A stretch of DNA of 64,000 nt from positions 1 through 64,000 of the forward strand of contig PXDB01000049.1 of the NCBI GenBank assembly GCA_003565155.1, given 5' to 3'. The first letter of the stretch is position 1. Each line of letters begins with the position of its first letter. The position numbers were made by a program, and so were the translations under genes. A model generated the notes under the pieces. The model was not told where the DNA came from. It worked only from the letters and a program-made list of their open reading frames with translations, and searched no databases. This DNA is from Nitriliruptoraceae bacterium. GTDB lineage: Bacteria > Actinomycetota > Nitriliruptoria > Nitriliruptorales > Nitriliruptoraceae. Positions 1 to 14,032 of the stretch are shown here, piece by piece.

Positions 1-32
1 GGCCGCCGACCACGAAGGCCGGGACGCGCGCC

Positions 33-665
33 TCAGGCGTCCTCCTCGCCCGCCTCGTCGACGTCCTCGGGGTCGGGGGCGTCGACCAGTTCACCCGTGG
101 CGCTGACCACGAACCAGCGATCGGCGCTGGCCTGCCCGCGCACGTCACCGGCCTCCGCGTCGACGACGAAGGTGTGCAACGGGGAGCCGTTGACGACGAT
201 CTGTAGGCCGCCGTCCTCACGCTCGACGGTGGTCACCTCGGCGTCGACACCGTCACCCACCTCCGGTTCACCGTCGACCAGGACCGGCTGCCACACCTGT
301 GCGCAGTCGCCGACGCAGACGAGGTCGGCGTCCAGCTGGTCGATGGCGCCGTAGGTGGTCATCCCCTCGGCGGTGACGATGTGGGCCCCGAGGTCGGCGT
401 CCGCCACCTCGATGCCGGTGGTGGTCACGCCGATGGGTGCGTCGGCCCCGGCCGCGTCCTCCGCTGGATCGTCGTCGGCCTCCTCGTCCTCGGTGGCCTC
501 ATCCTCGACCACGTCGTCATCGATCTCTTCCTCGGCGTCGACGTCCTCGTCGACCTCAGCGACACCTTCGTCGGGGTCGCCGGTCAGCGCCTCGTCATCG
601 GCGCAGGCGGCAGCGACGAGCGCGCCGGCCGCCAGCAGCGGCAGCAGTCGGGAGCGGAGCTTCAC
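33..665 (-). CDS. Secreted lipoprotein of the COG4315 'Yx(FWY)xxD' repeat type, with an acidic linker
   Basis: N-terminal lipobox (LVAAAC), Asp/Glu-rich linker, then a CxGxCAxxWxPVL-type domain (VCVGDCAQVWQPVL). Confidence 0.65.
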   Translation of the reverse strand: MKLRSRLLPLLAAGALVAAACADDEALTGDPDEGVAEVDEDVDAEEEIDDDVVEDEATEDEEADDDPAEDAAGADAPIGVTTTGIEVADADLGAHIVTAEGMTTYGAIDQLDADLVCVGDCAQVWQPVLVDGEPEVGDGVDAEVTTVEREDGGLQIVVNGSPLHTFVVDAEAGDVRGQASADRWFVVSATGELVDAPDPEDVDEAGEEDA

Positions 666-819
666 GGTGGTCCTCCTGGGAGCATCGGCGGCGCGGACGT
701 CGCGCAGCGCACGTTCTCACGGTCCCACAGGAGCGACAGCGGCGCCCTGTCCGGCTCCGGTCGAACGTCAGCGGCCGAACGGCCGCGGCTGACCGGACGG
801 TGCCCCGGCGTGCGCGACG

Positions 820-1782
820 TCAGTACCCGAGGCGGCCCAACTGCTTCGGGTCGCGCTGCCACTCCTTGGCGACACGGACGTGGGTGGAGAGGAACACCTT
901 CGCGCCGAAGAGGATCTCGAGCTCGCGACGTGCCGCGGTGGCCGCCGCCTTCAGGTGTGCGCCACCCCGGCCGATGACGATCGGCTTCTGGGACTCCCGC
1001 TCGACGTGGATCACGGCGTCCACCCGAAGGAGGTCGTCACGTTCGGGGTCGGGTGCCACCTCGTCGACGGTGACGGCGATGGAGTGCGGGAGCTCCTCGG
1101 TCACCACCCCGATCAGCTTCTCCCGCACGATCTCCGCGGCCAGCTGGCGCTCCGGCTGGTCGGAGACCTTGCCGGCAGCGAACAGCCTCGGCCCCTCCGG
1201 GAGATGGGACACGAGCACCTCGACCAGCCGGTCGAGGTTGTCGCCGGTGGCAGCCGACACCGGCACGATGTCCGCGAAGCCGCCCAGCGGCGCCCCGAGC
1301 TCCTCCAGGCGGACCAGCTCGGGCAGCATCCGCTCCTTGGGCCGTACGCGGTCGGTCTTGTTCGCCACGGCCACCACGGGTGTGGAGGTGTCGGCGAGCT
1401 CGCGGGCGAGGAACGCGTCACCCTCGCCGATCCCCGCGGCGACGTCCGCGACGAAGCACAACAGGTCCACCCCGGCCCAGGTGTCCCGCACCAGCTCGTT
1501 CAGCCGCCGGGTCAGCAGGGTGCGGGGCTTGGCCAGGCCGGGGGTGTCGAGGAACACCAGCTGCGCCTCCTCCCGCGTCAGCACCCCGCGGATGGCGTTA
1601 CGGGTGGTCCCCGGCACGGGTGTGACGATGGCGACCTTGCTCCCGACGAGGTGGTTCAGCAGGGTCGACTTGCCCGTGTTCGGCCGGCCGACCAGCGCGA
1701 TCAGCCCGCTGCGGTGGCCCTCGGGCACGGGGTCGTCGAGCCCGGCCAGGATCGACGCGACGTCCAGCTCACGCTCCTCCAC
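820..1782 (-). CDS. era: GTPase Era
   Basis: GRPNTGKST, DTPG, NKTD and C-terminal KH domain (VIGRGGAHLKAAATAARRELE). GTG start chosen at 1782; the longer ORF is read-through of the cdd region in another frame. Confidence 0.95.
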   Translation of the reverse strand: MEERELDVASILAGLDDPVPEGHRSGLIALVGRPNTGKSTLLNHLVGSKVAIVTPVPGTTRNAIRGVLTREEAQLVFLDTPGLAKPRTLLTRRLNELVRDTWAGVDLLCFVADVAAGIGEGDAFLARELADTSTPVVAVANKTDRVRPKERMLPELVRLEELGAPLGGFADIVPVSAATGDNLDRLVEVLVSHLPEGPRLFAAGKVSDQPERQLAAEIVREKLIGVVTEELPHSIAVTVDEVAPDPERDDLLRVDAVIHVERESQKPIVIGRGGAHLKAAATAARRELEILFGAKVFLSTHVRVAKEWQRDPKQLGRLGY

Positions 1783-2296
1783 GGGGCACCTCCTCCGTGC
1801 CCGCAGCGGCGGGTGGGTCGTCCAGGCTGGCAGCGGCGGTCGGTGCGGGTGCGGCCTGCGCGCCCGCCGCGAGCCGCGCCGGGGTGAAGGCGTCCGGCAG
1901 CAGGACGTCGATGCGATGGGAGTGCACGGGGCCCCGGGCACCCGTGGCGTGGACCACGGCGCGTGGGCCGAACTCCGCGATGGTCTGCCGGCAGGCACCA
2001 CAGGGGGTGCAGGGGGCGTCACCGTCCCCGGCGACAGCGACGGCCACGACCTCCTCACGCGCACCCGCGGCGCACATCGCCGCCAGAGCGGTCTGCTCCG
2101 CACAGGTCGTCAGCCGGTAGGAGACGTTCTCCACGTTCACACCCTCGAAGGTGGCACCCGACACCGTCAGCACCACCGCGCCGACGTGGAACCCGGAGTA
2201 GGGCGCGTAGGCGCGGGCTCGGACCGTGCGTGCACGCCGCACCAGCCCCTCAGGAGAGGCGTCCTGCTCCCGGGGTTCGTCCGCGGTGTCGGTCAA
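1769..2296 (-). CDS. cdd: Cytidine deaminase
   Basis: Zinc site: TCAEQTAL and PCGACRQ; slightly overlaps era as in other actinobacteria. Confidence 0.9.
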   Translation of the reverse strand: MTDTADEPREQDASPEGLVRRARTVRARAYAPYSGFHVGAVVLTVSGATFEGVNVENVSYRLTTCAEQTALAAMCAAGAREEVVAVAVAGDGDAPCTPCGACRQTIAEFGPRAVVHATGARGPVHSHRIDVLLPDAFTPARLAAGAQAAPAPTAAASLDDPPAAAGTEEVPRGGA

Positions 2297-2364
2297 CTGC
2301 CAGCTCCATGGCGATGGGGCGGCAGCCTAACCTCGTCCCCGAACGTCGCGGCCGCGGCACCGGG

Positions 2365-3222
2365 TCACGATCGCAGGAAGCGCAGCACCTGCTCGTTGAA
2401 GACCCGCTCCTGGAAGGCTGCGTGCCCGAGACCTGTGGTGAGGTACAGGCTGCTGCCCGGGATCAGTTCCGCGAGCTCCTCGCTGGTGCCCCTACCGACG
2501 ACCCGGTCGTCGTCATCGCCGATCACCAGCGTGCGCGTGCTGATGCTCGACAGCTCATCGGCAGCATCGTGTGCGACGCAGGAACGTGCCTGGATCGTGA
2601 ATCGCCGCAGGCTGGCCGGCCTCCCCACCCGTGTCAGGAGCGGGTACAGGGGGCGGTAGCGCTTGACCTTGCGCTCCGGGTAGGTCTTCTCCATCGAGTC
2701 GATGGTCAGCCCCCGGTAGTCGCCCCGCTCCGCCATGGTGATCCATCCACCGATCACCTCCTGCACCGTGGCGTTGGGCTGCGCGACCGAGACGCCGATG
2801 ACCAACCGGTCCACGACCTCCGGGTGGTCGATCGCCAGGAACTGCGCGATCATGCCGCCCTGGGACACACCCAGCACGTGCGCCCGCGTGATCCCGATCG
2901 TGTCCATGCCCACGCGCAGGTCGGCGGCCATCTGCCGGGTGGAGTAGCCGTCCTCCAGACGGTTCTTCCGGCTGAAGACGGAGATCCGGTGGTCCTTGGC
3001 GTAGGCGCGGTACAGCACCGCCAGGGTCGCTGCCATCCGTTTGACGGTCTTCAACCCGTCGCCGAGACCGGGGATGATGACCAGGTGCTGTGTCCCCCGA
3101 CCGAGGGTCACGAGGTCCATCTCCGTGCCCGCCATCGGGACGCTGCTGCTGCGCGCGCCGTACAACATCGACACCACCTCCATCCTGGTCGGGCCACTGG
3201 CTCCTGTCGCGGTCGGTCTCAT
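2365..3222 (-). CDS. Alpha/beta hydrolase
   Basis: GVSQGG nucleophile elbow, oxyanion region PGLGDG, C-terminal GLGHA. Confidence 0.8.
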   Translation of the reverse strand: MRPTATGASGPTRMEVVSMLYGARSSSVPMAGTEMDLVTLGRGTQHLVIIPGLGDGLKTVKRMAATLAVLYRAYAKDHRISVFSRKNRLEDGYSTRQMAADLRVGMDTIGITRAHVLGVSQGGMIAQFLAIDHPEVVDRLVIGVSVAQPNATVQEVIGGWITMAERGDYRGLTIDSMEKTYPERKVKRYRPLYPLLTRVGRPASLRRFTIQARSCVAHDAADELSSISTRTLVIGDDDDRVVGRGTSEELAELIPGSSLYLTTGLGHAAFQERVFNEQVLRFLRS

Positions 3223-3382
3223 CGCCGCGCGGCGCTCGGCGCCGCGGACATGATCGACGGCCGGCCCCGCACCGGCCGGCCGTCGATCGGCTCCCCACGC
3301 TCCCGCCCGCTGACGCGGGCGTCCCGCAGGTCGTGCTAGCTCGTGCGCTCCTGACGCTGCTCCCTCGGGTGCGTGGCCCTGC

Positions 3383-4467
3383 TCACTGGAGGAAGGTCCC
3401 GGCGTAGCGGGTCAAGGTGTCGAGGTAGTTGGCCCGCTCGAACTGCGAGGGGTCACGTACGGTGCGTTGCGACACCGCGCCGGTCATCTCCATCACCGAG
3501 CCGTAGCCGGTCTCCTGCATCCACGACTCGAGCTCCCCGAGGATCGTGGCCGCGTGATCGGGGCCCTCGCGCAGCAGCGCCGAGGGGGTCATGCCGACGT
3601 TCGCGCCGGCCAGCAGGACCTTGGCGAGGTCCGCACCGGTGTGGATGCCGGTGGTGGCGGCCAGCGACGCATCGATCCGCCCGTGCAGGATCGCGCACCA
3701 GCGCAGCGGCAGGCGGAGCTCGTCGGAGGTGGACAGCACCAGGTGCGGCCCCACCGCCAGCGTCTCCAGGTTGATGTCCGGTTGGTAGAAGCGGTTGAAC
3801 AGCACCAGCCCTGCCGCTCCGGCGTCAGCGAGCTGCCGCGCCAGGTTGCCGAAGGCCGAGTAGGAGGGCCCGAGCTTGACCGAGACCGGCACGCTCGCCG
3901 CCCCCGCCACGGCCTCCACCAGCGCGAGGGTCTCCAGCTCGATCTGGCGACCCGACACCTCGATGTCCGCAGCGACGCGGTAGACGTTCAGCTCGATCGC
4001 GTCCGCACCGGCCTCGCTGAGCAGGCGGGCGTACCGCGTCCACCCGCCAGTGGTCACCCCGTTGAGGCTCGCGATGATGGGCACCGAGGTGACCTTCTTC
4101 GCGTCACGCACCAGGTTCAGGTAGCGCGCCACACCGGTGTTGTAGTCATCGAGGTTGGGGACGTAGCCGGCGGGTGCCTCGGGGTTGGCGTCGCTGCCGT
4201 ACTGCGACAGCGCCTCGAACTGCCCCGACTCGTGCTCGAGCTGCTCCTCGAACAGGCTGGGGAGCACCACGGCGCCGATGCCGGCGGCATCCAGGGCCTT
4301 CAGGGACGGCAGATCCCCGGTGAAGGGGCCGGCCGAGGCCACCAGGGGGCTGCGCAGGCGCATCCCGAGGTAGTCGACCGACAGGTCCACCTCGCCCTCG
4401 AACTCGGGCCCGCTCGGGACCACGTGGCCCGGTCCCGGAGGTGCGTCGTCGTCGGTCCAGCTGGTCA

Positions 4468-4468
<1 letters not shown>
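3383..4468 (-). CDS. Dihydroorotate dehydrogenase-like flavoprotein
   Basis: TIM-barrel DHOD-like protein (VDYLGMRLRSPLVASAGPFTG; SVKLGPSYSAFGNLARQLADAGAAGLVLFNRF). Start ATG at 4468 overlaps the nifJ stop (ATGA). Confidence 0.88.
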
Positions 4469-8223
<3,755 letters not shown>

Positions 8224-8308
8224 CGGACACCTCTCAGGTAGCGCGCGGTACGGGCACGCTCGGACATCAGCCGAGACGTTAAGAGCAGCGCCGCAGGCTT
8301 CGTGCGGC

Positions 8309-9718
8309 TCAAGGTCCCCGATCCGCGGGACCTCGTGCCCCATCGCCGCCGGCGACCTCGGCGTCCATCGACGTGACCGTGGACGGGTCGCCGTCCTGAC
8401 CGACCGCTGCCGATGGGTCCGTGCCGTCCGCAACCGCGGCCGTCCGCCGAGCGGTGGCGGCCGGCGTGATGCGCACCTTGGCGACCCGGCGGCCCTGGAG
8501 CTGGAGCACCTCGATCGCGGTGCCCTCCAGCTCGATGCGCTCATCGGTGACCGGGACCCGACCGAGCGTGCCGAACACCAGCCCACCCACGGTGTCCCAG
8601 CCCTCCTCGGGCAGGGAGAGGTCGAGCAGCTCGTTGAGGTCGTCCACCCCGAGACGTGCATCGATCAGATACCGCCCGTCCTGCAACGGCTCGACGAGCG
8701 GTTCCTCCTGATCATGCTCGTCGACGATCTCGCCGACGATCTCCTCGAGCACGTCCTCGATGGTGACCAGCCCCACGAACTCCCCGTACTCGTCCACGAC
8801 CAGCGCCAGATGGACCGCGTCCGCCTGCAGCTCCCGCAGCAGCTCGTCGCACCCCTTGGTCTCGGGGACGAAGGTGGGTGGTCGGGTCAGGTCCGCCCAG
8901 CCGTCCCGCGTCGGCTCGGTCGCCAGACGGCGGAGCAGGTCCTTGGCGTACACCACGCCGACGATCCGTCCGGTGTCGGGCGGCGCGTGCACCGGAAGGC
9001 GGGAGTAGCCGCCGTCCACCGCCACGCCGACCACCTCGGCGAGCGGCGCACCGTCGGGCACGCTCACCACGTCGGGCCGGGGCACCATCACCTCGCGGAC
9101 CAGGGTGTCCCCGAGCTCGAAGATCGAGCGGATCATCGCCCGCTCCTCGGGCTCGAGCTCGTCGTCCTCCTCCTGCTCGTCCTCGGTGAGCTCGCGCAGC
9201 TCGTCATCGCCGGCGTGCGGCCCCGAGACCTCATGACGCCGCGGGACCAGCGCCCGGCCCACCCCGACCACCACCGAGGTGGCCGGCCCCAGCAGCCGCA
9301 CCACGGTCCGGCCGCCGCGCGCCAGCACCAGCCCGGCGGTGTCGAGGTGACGGAGCACCAGGGTGCGGGGCACGGCCTCGCCGAGCACCAGGCTGACCAC
9401 GACCACCACCACCATCGCGCCCACGACCGCGAACCCGCCCCCGCCGAGGTCCAGGACCAACCAGGTCGCCAGCGCCGCCGTGGTCACCCGGGCACCCACC
9501 GTCGCGAGCAGGATGGCGTCGAGGGTGCGGGCCCGGTGCTCGGTCAGCCACAGCAACGCCGCGGTGCGGGCGGGCACGTCCTCGCGTTCCTCCACCAGCC
9601 GCAGCGCCCGCACCACGTTCATGCGCGTCGCCACGGTCTCAACGGCCGCGAGCCAGGCGGTGATGACCACGAGGAGAACGAGCGCGAGCAGGACCAGGGG
9701 CACGGGGTCGGCGTTCAC
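8309..9718 (-). CDS. CNNM/CorC-family transporter (DUF21 + CBS pair + CorC_HlyC domain)
   Basis: Membrane DUF21 domain followed by CBS domains (TLVREVMVPRPDVVSV; VVDEYGEFVGLVTIEDVLEEIVGEI). Confidence 0.88.
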   Translation of the reverse strand: MNADPVPLVLLALVLLVVITAWLAAVETVATRMNVVRALRLVEEREDVPARTAALLWLTEHRARTLDAILLATVGARVTTAALATWLVLDLGGGGFAVVGAMVVVVVVSLVLGEAVPRTLVLRHLDTAGLVLARGGRTVVRLLGPATSVVVGVGRALVPRRHEVSGPHAGDDELRELTEDEQEEDDELEPEERAMIRSIFELGDTLVREVMVPRPDVVSVPDGAPLAEVVGVAVDGGYSRLPVHAPPDTGRIVGVVYAKDLLRRLATEPTRDGWADLTRPPTFVPETKGCDELLRELQADAVHLALVVDEYGEFVGLVTIEDVLEEIVGEIVDEHDQEEPLVEPLQDGRYLIDARLGVDDLNELLDLSLPEEGWDTVGGLVFGTLGRVPVTDERIELEGTAIEVLQLQGRRVAKVRITPAATARRTAAVADGTDPSAAVGQDGDPSTVTSMDAEVAGGDGARGPADRGP

Positions 9719-10173
9719 CGCGGTGCGGTTCCCCGCCGGTGGCTGACCAACAGCTGCTCGGTGAGCGCGAACATCTCGCGCTCCTCCGCCTCCTCCGCGT
9801 GGTCCATGCCGAGCAGGTGCAGGAGCCCGTGCACGGTCAACAGGCGCAGTTCGTCGTGGGCGGAGCGGTCGAACCGCGGCGCCTGTTCCGCGGCCACCTC
9901 GGGGCAGAGGACGACATCGCCGAGCACCGCGGGCACGCCCGAGGGCGACTCCCCGACAGCGTCGATCGGGAACGCCAGCACATCCGTCGCTCCGCGCTCG
10001 CCGAGGTGGTCGGCGTTGAGCTGGGTCATGGTCTCCCGGTCCACCAGCAGCAGGGTCCCCGCCATGTCGTCCGGCACGTGGCGTTCGGCGAGCACGTGAC
10101 GGGCGAGGGAGACGAGATCCTCGGCATCGACGGCGCGCTGCTGCTCGTCAGCCAGCTCGACCGACACGCTCAC
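9715..10173 (-). CDS. ybeY: Endoribonuclease YbeY
   Basis: HGLLHLLGMDH metal site; overlaps the CNNM gene and phoH. Confidence 0.93.
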   Translation of the reverse strand: MSVSVELADEQQRAVDAEDLVSLARHVLAERHVPDDMAGTLLLVDRETMTQLNADHLGERGATDVLAFPIDAVGESPSGVPAVLGDVVLCPEVAAEQAPRFDRSAHDELRLLTVHGLLHLLGMDHAEEAEEREMFALTEQLLVSHRRGTAPR

Positions 10174-11306
10174 CCACCCCCGTCGGTGGCGTCGTCGCTG
10201 GTGGCGGCGTCGCTGGTGGCGGCGCGGCTGTCGGCAGCTGCGGCGCCCGTGCGCAGCGACGCTTCGTCGTAGGCCTCGTACGCCTCGACGATGCGCTGCA
10301 CGATGTGGTGGCGCACCACGTCCCCGGACCGCAGCCGCGCGAAGGCCACCCCGTCGATGCCGTCGAGGATCTCGCCGACGATCCTGAGCCCGGATCTGGT
10401 CCCGGTCGGCAGATCCACCTGGCTGACGTCACCCGTGACCACGGCCTTGGAGTTGAAGCCGATGCGGGTGAGGAACATCTTCATCTGCTCGGGTGAGGTG
10501 TTCTGCGCCTCGTCGAGGACGATGAACGCGTCGTTGAGCGTGCGTCCCCGCATGTAGGCCAGGGGTGCGATCTCGATGGTGCCGCGGTCGACGTGGTTGA
10601 CGAGCTCCTCCGCCTCCATCATCTCGTGGAGGGCGTCCCACAGCGGCTTGAGGTACGGGTCGATCTTCTCGTGCAGGGTCCCTGGCAGGAAGCCCAGCCG
10701 CTCGCCGGCCTCCACCGCCGGTCGGGTCAGGATCAGGCGGTTGACCTGCTTGGCGCGCAGCGCCTGCACCGCGGCCCCCATCGCCAGGTAGGTCTTGCCG
10801 GTACCGGCCGGTCCGATCCCGAAGGTGACCGTGTTCTCCCGGATGGCGTCGAGGTAGCGTTTCTGACCCAGGGTCTTGGCCCGGATCGTGCGTCCGCGAT
10901 GGGTGATGAGCGCCTCGGACAGCACCTCCGAGGGGCGCTCGTCGGCGTCGTCACGGATCATGCGCACCGTCTGGCGCACCGTCCCACGGTCGATCGCGTG
11001 GCCGCGATCGAGCAGCAGGACGAGCTCCTCGAACAGCCGGGCGACCCGGCCGGTCTCGGCGGGGTCCTCGGAGCGGATGGCGATCTCGTTGCCACGGACG
11101 TGGATCGAGGCGTGGAAGGCGTCCTCGATGGTCCGTAGGAGCTCATCACGCGTCCCCAGCAGCGACACCATGGCGTGCTCGCCGGGGACGAGGACCTTGA
11201 TGGCGCCGACCCCGTCGCCGGTGCTGGCGCGCTCGCCGCCAACGGTGTGGGCGGCGGGGGCGTCCTCGGGTGCGGTGCGGGCGGTACTCGCAGGCAGACT
11301 CGCCAC
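10170..11306 (-). CDS. phoH: PhoH-like ATPase
   Basis: GPAGTGKTYLAMGAAVQAL Walker A, LDEAQNTSPEQMKMFLTRIG. Confidence 0.92.
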   Translation of the reverse strand: MASLPASTARTAPEDAPAAHTVGGERASTGDGVGAIKVLVPGEHAMVSLLGTRDELLRTIEDAFHASIHVRGNEIAIRSEDPAETGRVARLFEELVLLLDRGHAIDRGTVRQTVRMIRDDADERPSEVLSEALITHRGRTIRAKTLGQKRYLDAIRENTVTFGIGPAGTGKTYLAMGAAVQALRAKQVNRLILTRPAVEAGERLGFLPGTLHEKIDPYLKPLWDALHEMMEAEELVNHVDRGTIEIAPLAYMRGRTLNDAFIVLDEAQNTSPEQMKMFLTRIGFNSKAVVTGDVSQVDLPTGTRSGLRIVGEILDGIDGVAFARLRSGDVVRHHIVQRIVEAYEAYDEASLRTGAAAADSRAATSDAATSDDATDGGG

Positions 11307-11420
11307 GGGTGCGGGTGACTCCTCGACGGGGACCGGGGTGGGGCAGGGTGCGCCGGCGAGGCGTCGGCGGCGCCGGGCGCGGATCTCGGCCAGGGTAGCT
11401 CCCGTGGCCCGGTCGCGACC

Positions 11421-11897
11421 TCAGCGCACCACGCCGACCGCAGCCAACCGCTCGCGTAGCTCCTCCGGCGCGGCGTCGAGCACGGCAGCGAGGAGCTCCA
11501 GGTCACCGCTGCGGATCGTCAGCACCCGACCGTTGTAGTCACCGCGGCGCGCCTGGATCGCGGCGGCGTAGCGGCGCACCGCCGGCTCGATCTCCGTCTC
11601 TCGCTCGAGCGCCGTCAGGTCGATGACCAGCTCCGGTCCCCGGTCGGTCAGCACCGGGAGGCCCGATACCTCCGGCGGCAGCAGCTCGGACACCGGCACC
11701 CGGTAGAAGATGGCCAGCCGCTGCAGGCGGGAGATGGACACCGCCCGCTCACCGCGCTCGTAGGCCCCCACGACGGACGCTTTCAGGACGCCTTCGCTGC
11801 GGTGCTCGACCTCGTGCAGCGACAGTCCCTGCTGCTGACGAACCCGCCGGAGCCGCTCACCTAGCAGCGCGGCGTACCGTCCCTCATCAGCAGACAT
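11421..11897 (-). CDS. BldD-like helix-turn-helix transcriptional regulator
   Basis: N-terminal XRE-type HTH (LGERLRRVRQQQGLSLHEVEHRSEGVLKASVVGAYERGERAVSISRLQRLA) plus C-terminal domain. Confidence 0.75.
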   Translation of the reverse strand: MSADEGRYAALLGERLRRVRQQQGLSLHEVEHRSEGVLKASVVGAYERGERAVSISRLQRLAIFYRVPVSELLPPEVSGLPVLTDRGPELVIDLTALERETEIEPAVRRYAAAIQARRGDYNGRVLTIRSGDLELLAAVLDAAPEELRERLAAVGVVR

Positions 11898-12109
11898 GGC
11901 GTTCTCGATGGATCTCGGTCGCACCCGGCGCGGGGAGGGTGCGAGGTTGGTGGTGTGCGACCGGGGCCTGACCGGCCGTCATCGACGCTCCGGACCCGGG
12001 CTCCCAGCCACTTCACCCTCCACGATACATCGACCACGCTCCGTCAGGAAGCATCGTGACCCAGCGTAAAGCGGGATGAGCGCGTCGCGACCGCGCAGCC
12101 GGGCGGGGC

Positions 12110-12838
12110 TCACCCCCAGCGGCCGAGCGCTGCCGAGAGCACCGCGATGCCGGCCGGACCCGCGTGTTCGGTCCTGAGCACCGTCGTACCGAGCCCGACC
12201 GCCAGCGCGCCAGCGGTGACCGCGTCGGCCACCTCGTCGTCGGTGAAGCCGCCTTCCGGTCCCACGGCCAGCACCACGGCAGGGACACCGACCAGGGACT
12301 CGGCGATCCGCGGGAGACCGGGTGTAGCGGGGTGTGCCACCAGGACGAGTTCCTCCTCGGCGATGGAGCGGTCCAGTCGCGCCGGTCCACTGACCAGCGG
12401 TCGCCTCGGGCGGCGCGCCTGCTCGCTCGCAGCCCGCACGACCGCTTCCCAGCGCGCACGCGCCTTGGACGCGCGTGGACCGGTCAGCCGCGGGACCGAC
12501 CTTGCCGTGGTCAGCACCCGGATCTCGTCCACCCCGAGCTCGGTCGCCTGACGCAGCACCTCGTCGAGCTTCCGTCCCTTGGGCAGGGCCTGGGCGAGGA
12601 TCAGCCGGGGGTGGCGGGGTGGGACCAGCCGTGCGTCAGCGGTCAGCTGGACACCAGCCTCGCCGAGCGAACCGGTGGCGGTCCAGCCGTCGCCGTCCGC
12701 CACCTCGATCGGCGCACCGACGCGCAGCCGGAGCACCCGCTCTAGGTGGGAACGTTCCGCGGCGGACAGCGGGAACCAGGCCCCCGCCGCTCCGGCGTCG
12801 AGGGAGGTGTCGAGGTGGACGAAGGGCGTACGGCTCAC
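12110..12838 (-). CDS. rsmE: 16S rRNA (uracil(1498)-N(3))-methyltransferase
   Basis: AVGPEGGFTDDEV and LGTTVLRTEHAGPAGIAVLSA motifs; next to dnaJ. Confidence 0.92.
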   Translation of the reverse strand: MSRTPFVHLDTSLDAGAAGAWFPLSAAERSHLERVLRLRVGAPIEVADGDGWTATGSLGEAGVQLTADARLVPPRHPRLILAQALPKGRKLDEVLRQATELGVDEIRVLTTARSVPRLTGPRASKARARWEAVVRAASEQARRPRRPLVSGPARLDRSIAEEELVLVAHPATPGLPRIAESLVGVPAVVLAVGPEGGFTDDEVADAVTAGALAVGLGTTVLRTEHAGPAGIAVLSAALGRWG

Positions 12839-12853
12839 GGCGCTGGCACGGCC

Positions 12854-13987
12854 TCAGCGCTGGAAGGCGTCACGCAGCCGGGAGAGCGGACCACGCCCGC
12901 GGGCGTCCAGCTCCTCCCCCCGGGCCTCCGCCAGCTCGGTCAGCAGCGCACGCTGGTGGCCGTCGAGACCGGTGGGCACCTCGACGCGCACCACGAGCGC
13001 CATGTCGCCGCGCCGTCCACCGCCGCGCATCGGCACGCCCGCGCGACGCACCGTCAGCACGTCACCGGGCTGCGTGCCCGCCGGCACCGGGACCTCGACG
13101 TCCTCGCCGTCGACGGTGGGGACGGTCAGGGTGGTGCCGAGTGCGGCCTGGGATACCGAGACGGTGACCTCGGCCGCCAGGGTCCGGCCGTCGCGCTCGA
13201 ACACCTCGTGCTCGGCGACCCGGATCTGGACGTACAGATCGCCGGGCGGCGCGCCCTGCCGGCCGGCCTCGCCCTCCCCGCGCACGGGGATACGGTCGTC
13301 GTCCTCGAGCCCCGCGGGGATGTCCACCCTCAGGGTCCGGCTCGTCTGGCGGCGCCCCTCCCCCGCGCAGTCCGTGCAGGGGTCGCCGACGGTGCGGCCG
13401 GTACCCCGGCAGGCCTCGCACGGCGCCGCCGTTGCGAGCTGTCCGAAGGCCGTGCGCACCACGCGCTGGACCTGGCCCGCACCCCCGCAGGTGGTGCAGC
13501 CGGTGGGGCCGCTGCCGTCGGCGGCGCCGCTGCCGGCGCAGGTCTCGCAGGCCCTCGGGACGTCGACCTCGACGTCGCGGGCGACACCGGTCACCACCTC
13601 CTCGAGGGTGAGCTCCACCACCACGAGGACGTCGCGACCGGGCTGCTGCCGCCGGCCGCGGCCAGCACCGCCGGAGCGGAACCCGGCGGACTGGCCGAAG
13701 AAGGCGTCGATGACGTCGTCGATGCCGCCGAAGCCCCCCGCCCCGAAGCCGAAGGGGTCACCCGCGCTCGCACGCCCGTTGCTGGTGCCGTCATCGCCGA
13801 ACCGGTCGTAACGGGATCGGCGCTGCGGGTCGGAGAGCACCTGGTAGGCGTGGGTCACCGCCTTGAAGGTGTCCGCATCACCACCGGCGTCCGGGTGGTG
13901 TTCGCGGGCCTTGCGTCGGTAGGCACGCTTCAGGTCGTCCTCGCTGGCGGAGCGGGGGACGTCGAGGAGCTCGTAGAGGTCAGACAC
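12854..13987 (-). CDS. dnaJ: Chaperone DnaJ
   Basis: J domain with HPD, G/F region, four CxxCxGxG-type zinc repeats. Confidence 0.95.
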   Translation of the reverse strand: MSDLYELLDVPRSASEDDLKRAYRRKAREHHPDAGGDADTFKAVTHAYQVLSDPQRRSRYDRFGDDGTSNGRASAGDPFGFGAGGFGGIDDVIDAFFGQSAGFRSGGAGRGRRQQPGRDVLVVVELTLEEVVTGVARDVEVDVPRACETCAGSGAADGSGPTGCTTCGGAGQVQRVVRTAFGQLATAAPCEACRGTGRTVGDPCTDCAGEGRRQTSRTLRVDIPAGLEDDDRIPVRGEGEAGRQGAPPGDLYVQIRVAEHEVFERDGRTLAAEVTVSVSQAALGTTLTVPTVDGEDVEVPVPAGTQPGDVLTVRRAGVPMRGGGRRGDMALVVRVEVPTGLDGHQRALLTELAEARGEELDARGRGPLSRLRDAFQR

Positions 13988-14032
13988 GGTGCCTCACAGG
14001 TCGTCACAGGGGTGGTGTCGGTGTCCTGCGCC